A stretch of DNA of 54,100 nt from Nitrobacter sp. 62-13 (GTDB lineage Bacteria > Pseudomonadota > Alphaproteobacteria > Rhizobiales > Xanthobacteraceae): assembly GCF_001896955.1 (NCBI RefSeq), contig NZ_MKRN01000203.1, positions 1 through 54,100 on the forward strand. The letters run 5' to 3'. Of the stretch, positions 49,630 through 54,100 are shown one piece after another (within the stretch, counting starts at the first letter, position 1; the number at the start of each line of letters is the position of its first letter). The notes beneath the pieces were generated by a model, which saw nothing but the letters and a program-made list of their open reading frames with translations, was not told where the DNA came from and did no database searches. Both the position numbers and the translations under genes were made by a program.

Positions 49630-50961
49630 TCACGGCGCGTTTCCGGTCGCGCAGGCGCTGTCCGCGCGGGCGCGTTGCAAGAACCCCTTGGCCAGTGCGT
49701 GATAGACGCCTTCCTTGCAGACCAGCCGCGAACTGCCATAGGCAATCAGCGCCGCCGCCATCAGCGGCACCACCATGGCGTGATTATCGGTCATTTCCGT
49801 CACGATCACGAAGGCGGTGATCGGCGCCTGCACCACGCCCGCGAAATAGGACACCATGCCGAGCAGCAGGATTGCGCCCAGCGGCGTGCCCGGAAAAAAA
49901 TGGGCCACGTTGGATCCGAGGCCCGCGCCAGCCGCGAGCGAGGGTGAAAAGATACCGCCGGGAATGCCGCTCACGGTCGAGAGCAGGGTTGCGAGCAGCT
50001 TCAGCAATCCGAAACTCTCGGGTAGCGGCGCGCCGCTCTCCAACGCGTGTTTCACCTGCGCATAGCCCGTGCCGTAGATCGTGTCGCCGGACAGGTATCC
50101 GCACACGGCGACGCCGAGCCCGCATGCGAACGCAAACGGAAGCGGATGGCGCTTGATGAGCGAGCCGAGCCGTCCCGGAAGCCCGAACGCCAGCAGGATC
50201 ACAAGACGGCTGAACAATCCGCCGGCAAGGCCGCCGACGACGCCGCAGATCGGCACCGCCAGCCAGTCGACGCCATGGCCGAGCGTGGTCGCGGTGTGGC
50301 CGAAGTAGGCGTAATTCCCGACCAGCGCCAGCGAGGTCAGCCCGGCCGCGATCACGGTGCCGATGATCAGGCCGCTGGTGCGAACCTCGAATGCGCGGCT
50401 CATTTCCTCGATGCCGAAGACGATTCCCGCAAGCGGCGTGTTGAAGGCCGCGGCGACGCCGGCAGCCGCTCCCGCAAGGATCAGTCCGGGCTGGCGGCGC
50501 GGCGACATCCGCCCGATCGCGAACATGACGGACGCGCCGACCTGCACCGTCGGCCCCTCGCGCCCGACGGAGGCGCCGCAAAGCAATCCCAGCACCGTCA
50601 GAAGAATCTTTCCCACGGCGATGCGGAACGAAACCAGCCGGCCGCGCGCCTCGTAGTCGCCGAGCTGACGCGCGGCGATGGCCTGCGGAATGCCGCTGCC
50701 TTGCGAATTCGGAAAGAAGCGCGAGGTAAGAAACACCGACAGCACGAATCCGAGCGGAGTGACGACGAACGACGCGTAGCGCCATTTCTCGAGCAGCCGC
50801 GCGAACAGGAACTGGGCCAGGTCCGAGGCCTGCGTCAATCCCACCGCAGCCGCGCCGACGGCAAGGCCGCCCGCGACAAAAATGACCCGCCGCTGCCACC
50901 GGGTCGAGATGACCCGGACCGATCGCAACTGCCGTTCGGTGAGGTGCGGTCTCTGCATCAT
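49630..50961 (-). CDS. ClC family chloride channel/antiporter
   Basis: [42 protein letters not shown] motifs; start overlaps serS stop. Confidence 0.95.
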   Translation of the reverse strand: MMQRPHLTERQLRSVRVISTRWQRRVIFVAGGLAVGAAAVGLTQASDLAQFLFARLLEKWRYASFVVTPLGFVLSVFLTSRFFPNSQGSGIPQAIAARQLGDYEARGRLVSFRIAVGKILLTVLGLLCGASVGREGPTVQVGASVMFAIGRMSPRRQPGLILAGAAAGVAAAFNTPLAGIVFGIEEMSRAFEVRTSGLIIGTVIAAGLTSLALVGNYAYFGHTATTLGHGVDWLAVPICGVVGGLAGGLFSRLVILLAFGLPGRLGSLIKRHPLPFAFACGLGVAVCGYLSGDTIYGTGYAQVKHALESGAPLPESFGLLKLLATLLSTVSGIPGGIFSPSLAAGAGLGSNVAHFFPGTPLGAILLLGMVSYFAGVVQAPITAFVIVTEMTDNHAMVVPLMAAALIAYGSSRLVCKEGVYHALAKGFLQRARADSACATGNAP

Positions 50962-52394
50962 CCCTCGCGGCCGATCGCCTTGAGGCCGCCCATATAGGGC
51001 TGCAGCACGTCGGGCACGGCGATGGAGCCGTCGGCCTGCTGATAGGTCTCCATCACCGCGATCAGCGCGCGGCCGACCGCGGTGCCGGAGCCGTTCAGCG
51101 TATGCACGAAGCGCGGCTTGCCGTCGTTTGCCCGATAGCGCGCGTCCATGCGCCGCGCCTGGAAATCGCCGCACACCGAGCAGGACGAAATCTCGCGGTA
51201 AGCGCCGCCCTCACCCTGCCCCGGCATCCACACCTCGATGTCGTAGGTCTTTTGCGAAGCGAAGCCCATGTCGCCGGTGCACAGCGTCATCACGCGGTAA
51301 TGCAGATCGAGCCGGCGCAGCACTTCTTCCGCGCATGACAACATGCGCTCGTGCTCGTCTTTTGATGCTTCCGGCGTCGTGATCGAGACCAGTTCGACCT
51401 TGCTGAACTGGTGCTGGCGGATCATGCCGCGGGTGTCGCGCCCCGCCGCGCCCGCTTCGGCGCGGAAACACGGCGTCAGCGCGGTGAAGCGCAGCGGCAG
51501 TTCTTTTTCATCGAGGATGGATTCGCGAACGAGGTTAGTGAGCGGGACTTCGGCGGTGGGAATGAGCCAATGATGGTTTACTAACGATTCTTTTGAGATA
51601 AATTCGCGCGCTTTGTCCAATCGGTCTAACGTTAATTTTAGTACTCCGTTTTCAACCCATTGGGGAAACCGGAAGTTGATCATGTGAATTTGGGCAGCCA
51701 TCTCTTCGAATCGATCCAAAGAAGATGAAGCCGCGAATTGATCCTCCCGAAACTTCGGCAATTGCGCCGTGCCGAACATCGCATCGTCGCGCACAAGCAG
51801 CGGCGGATTGACTTCGGTGTAGCCGTGCTCGCCGGTATGGACATCGAGGAAGAATTGCCCGATGGCGCGTTCGAGCCGCGCCAGTCCTCGTTTCAGCACG
51901 ACGAAGCGCGCGCCGGACAGTTTCGCCGCCGCCTCGAAATCCATGTCGCCGAGCGCGCCGCCGAGATCGTCATGCGGTTTCGGCGTGAATGCGTAGTCGC
52001 GTTTTTTTCCGAAAATATGATGCTGCACGTTGCCGTGCTCGTCGGCACCCTCGGGCACCTCGTCGAGCGGCAGGTTCGGAATCTCGGCCAGCGCCTTTCT
52101 CAACTCCTCGTCCGCCGTCTTCGCCGCGGTTTCCATTTGCGGCATGGTGGTCTTGAGTTCGGCGACCTCGGCCATCAGCTTCGCGGCGCGCGCCTCATCC
52201 TTGGCCTTCTTGGCCTCGCCGATTTCCCTTGAGGCCGCGTTGCGCCGCGCCTGCGCCTGCTCCGACACCAGAATCGCCGCGCGGCGCTTCTCGTCGATCG
52301 CGAGCAGCGACGGCGAGGCGGGAGCCAGCCCGCGCCGCTTCAGCGCTTCATCGAATGCTTGCGGATTGTCGCGGATCGCCTTGATGTCGTGCAT
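50958..52394 (-). CDS. serS: Serine--tRNA ligase with an unusual internal insertion
   Basis: [23 protein letters not shown]...[60 protein letters not shown]...[15 protein letters not shown]...[40 protein letters not shown]. Confidence 0.96.
   Translation of the reverse strand: MHDIKAIRDNPQAFDEALKRRGLAPASPSLLAIDEKRRAAILVSEQAQARRNAASREIGEAKKAKDEARAAKLMAEVAELKTTMPQMETAAKTADEELRKALAEIPNLPLDEVPEGADEHGNVQHHIFGKKRDYAFTPKPHDDLGGALGDMDFEAAAKLSGARFVVLKRGLARLERAIGQFFLDVHTGEHGYTEVNPPLLVRDDAMFGTAQLPKFREDQFAASSSLDRFEEMAAQIHMINFRFPQWVENGVLKLTLDRLDKAREFISKESLVNHHWLIPTAEVPLTNLVRESILDEKELPLRFTALTPCFRAEAGAAGRDTRGMIRQHQFSKVELVSITTPEASKDEHERMLSCAEEVLRRLDLHYRVMTLCTGDMGFASQKTYDIEVWMPGQGEGGAYREISSCSVCGDFQARRMDARYRANDGKPRFVHTLNGSGTAVGRALIAVMETYQQADGSIAVPDVLQPYMGGLKAIGREG
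51570..51734 (-). other. AT-rich in-frame insertion-like segment within serS (55 codons)
   Basis: Hand count 70 G+C of 165 (about 42%); TTA/CTA/TCA/AAA codons; encodes [55 protein letters not shown] between DQF and WLIPTAEV. Confidence 0.7.
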
Positions 52395-52434
52395 GGAAGT
52401 CAGTCCAAAAGAAAAGAAGCGGCCAGACCAGCGG

Positions 52435-52549
52435 CGTCATGCCCGCGAAAGCGGGCATCCAGTAACCCGAATGGGCGGGATTGGAAACCTTTGGCGGTCC
52501 GGAATACCGGATCGCCCGCCGAAGCCGGACCCATTGGCGGACGATGACG
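52435..52549. repeat. Intergenic repeat with CGTCATGCCCGCGAAAGCGGGCAT ... CGATGACG ends
   Basis: CGTCATGCCCGCGAAAGCGGGCATCCAGTAACCCG...GGTCCGGAATACCGGATCGCCCGCCGAAGCCGG...GGACGATGACG; inverted CGTCAT/ATGACG termini and GCCCGC-GAAA-GCGGGC hairpin. Confidence 0.7.
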
Positions 52550-52594
52550 ACGGGAATCGGGGAGATGATAGCAGATTAGCCCAGCGGACCCGCC

Positions 52595-53404
52595 CTACTC
52601 CGCCGGATTTCCCTCCGGGGGCGAGGTGGCGGTCGCGCCGGCCGCTTTGGCGGCCTTCTTCTCGACCATGCCGACGGCGATGATCGAGCCTTCGTAGAGC
52701 AGGAGCAGCGGCAGCGCCAGCGAGGTCTGGCTCAGCACGTCGGGCGGCGTCAGCACCGCCGCGATGACGAAAGCTGCGACGATGAAATAGCGGCGCTTGG
52801 CGCGCAGCATTTTCGAGGTGACGACGCCGATCCGCCCGAGCAGCGTAAGGATCACCGGCAGTTGAAAGGCGATGCCGAAGGCGAAGATCAGCGACATCGT
52901 CAGCGACAGGAATTCGCCGACCTTGGGCAGCAACTGGATCTGCGCGGTTTCGGGACCGGACATCTGCTGCATGCCGAGCGAGAAGCGCACGATCATCGGC
53001 AGCACGACGAAATACACCACCAGCGAGCCGAGCACGAAGAAAACCGGGGTGGCGATCAGGTACGGCAGGAACGCGTTACGTTCGTGTTTGTAGAGACCCG
53101 GCGCCACGAATTTGTAGATCTGCGTCGCCACGATCGGAAACGAGATAAAGCCCGCGCCGAACAGCGCGAGCTTCAACTGGGTGATGAAGTATTCGAGCAG
53201 CGCGGTGTAGATGAATTTCGAATTCTCCGGCCCCGCGACCCAGACGAACGGCCATATCAGGACGTTGTAGATCTGCTTGGCGAAGAAGAAGCAGAAAATG
53301 AACGCGACGCCGAAGCCGACCAGCGCCTTGATCAGCCGCGAGCGCAGCTCGATCAGGTGATCCATCAGCGGGGCCTTGCTGGCCTCGATGTCTTCTACGC
53401 TCAT
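52595..53404 (-). CDS. tatC: Sec-independent protein translocase TatC
   Basis: [43 protein letters not shown]...[37 protein letters not shown]...[23 protein letters not shown]. Confidence 0.96.
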   Translation of the reverse strand: MSVEDIEASKAPLMDHLIELRSRLIKALVGFGVAFIFCFFFAKQIYNVLIWPFVWVAGPENSKFIYTALLEYFITQLKLALFGAGFISFPIVATQIYKFVAPGLYKHERNAFLPYLIATPVFFVLGSLVVYFVVLPMIVRFSLGMQQMSGPETAQIQLLPKVGEFLSLTMSLIFAFGIAFQLPVILTLLGRIGVVTSKMLRAKRRYFIVAAFVIAAVLTPPDVLSQTSLALPLLLLYEGSIIAVGMVEKKAAKAAGATATSPPEGNPAE

Positions 53405-53970
53405 GACGCTTTGGCATCCTTGACCGCTTCGTCGTTGCCGACCTCATCCGGCGTCTCATGCGGGACCGGATCCGGCTTGGCGGGAGCGGTACTCTGAAAA
53501 TTGCGCGTGATCGCCAGCGGCTCGGATGCGGGCCTCTCTGATGCCGATCCACCGGCGTCCGCCGCCGCGCCCGTCTCGGGGACCGCGGCCTCCGGCGGAG
53601 CCAGCAGGCTTTCGGAAGCATCGCCGACGGACGCCGCCGGCTTCTCGGACGCCGGCTCGCCGGGCGCAGGTTTGTCGAGGTCCTCGAGCCTCGGCGGCTC
53701 GCCCAGCGATTCGCTCAGCCTTGTCATCAGCTTGCCGCTGGTCAATCCGCTGGTCGCGTCGCGCACCTCGTCGAAGGATTTTTTCAGGTCGGCCATTTCG
53801 GCCTCGCGCATCGCTTCGTTGAACTGGCCCTGGAATTCGGCGGCCATCCGGCGCGCCTTGCCCATCCACTGTCCGAGCGTTCGCAGCACGCCCGGCAGCT
53901 CTTTCGGGCCGATGGCGATCAGCGCGACGACCGCGATGACGACCAGTTCACTCCAGCCGATATCGAACAT
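53401..53970 (-). CDS. tatB: Sec-independent protein translocase TatB
   Basis: [62 protein letters not shown] overlap with tatC. Confidence 0.95.
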   Translation of the reverse strand: MFDIGWSELVVIAVVALIAIGPKELPGVLRTLGQWMGKARRMAAEFQGQFNEAMREAEMADLKKSFDEVRDATSGLTSGKLMTRLSESLGEPPRLEDLDKPAPGEPASEKPAASVGDASESLLAPPEAAVPETGAAADAGGSASERPASEPLAITRNFQSTAPAKPDPVPHETPDEVGNDEAVKDAKAS

Positions 53971-54100
53971 GAAATCTTCCGCTCACGCGAGGGATCAACG
54001 CGCGTCGACAGCTCTGCCGTGCCTTCGTCCTCGCATCATTGCCGCGGATTCGCGACCTTGCAGCCGTGTCGCGTCAGACCGTCTTGCCGACGTCGGACCG

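Noticed and set aside
51570-51734. Intein or intron explanation for the serS insertion
   Set aside because: Only 55 codons, fully in frame, lacks intein N/C-terminal splice residues and blocks, and contains no stop codon

Overview
GC-rich alphaproteobacterial chromosome segment. Gene content, synteny and dispersed repeats all look like Nitrobacteraceae/Bradyrhizobiaceae (Bradyrhizobium, Rhodopseudomonas, Afipia type). The taxonomic call is inference and no search was run. Most of the window is ordinary housekeeping or core genome: iorAB-like, hppA, M48/TPR, DsbA-like, aroQ-accB-accC, aat, trmFO, yajC-secD-secF with NDUFAF3/NDUFAF6-like genes, M23/LysM, pcm, surE, ClC, serS, tatC-tatB. Several two-component proteins and small accessory genes are interspersed. 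I saw no rRNA, tRNA, CRISPR array, transposase or prophage. The observations most worth following up are: (1) a 165-nt, in-frame, AT-rich segment with foreign codon usage inside serS, directly before the TxE loop; (2) an orphan 66-aa peptide with a double-glycine RiPP/bacteriocin-like leader between surE and the ClC gene; (3) two adjacent inverted-repeat elements of the same architecture (CTAGTACC ends, one-sided TTT) plus a third repeat type between two GNAT paralogs; (4) a protein-kinase-like protein fused to an orphan AMP-binding C-terminal domain; (5) dispersed palindromic repeats, one carrying an internal 20-nt tandem duplication.
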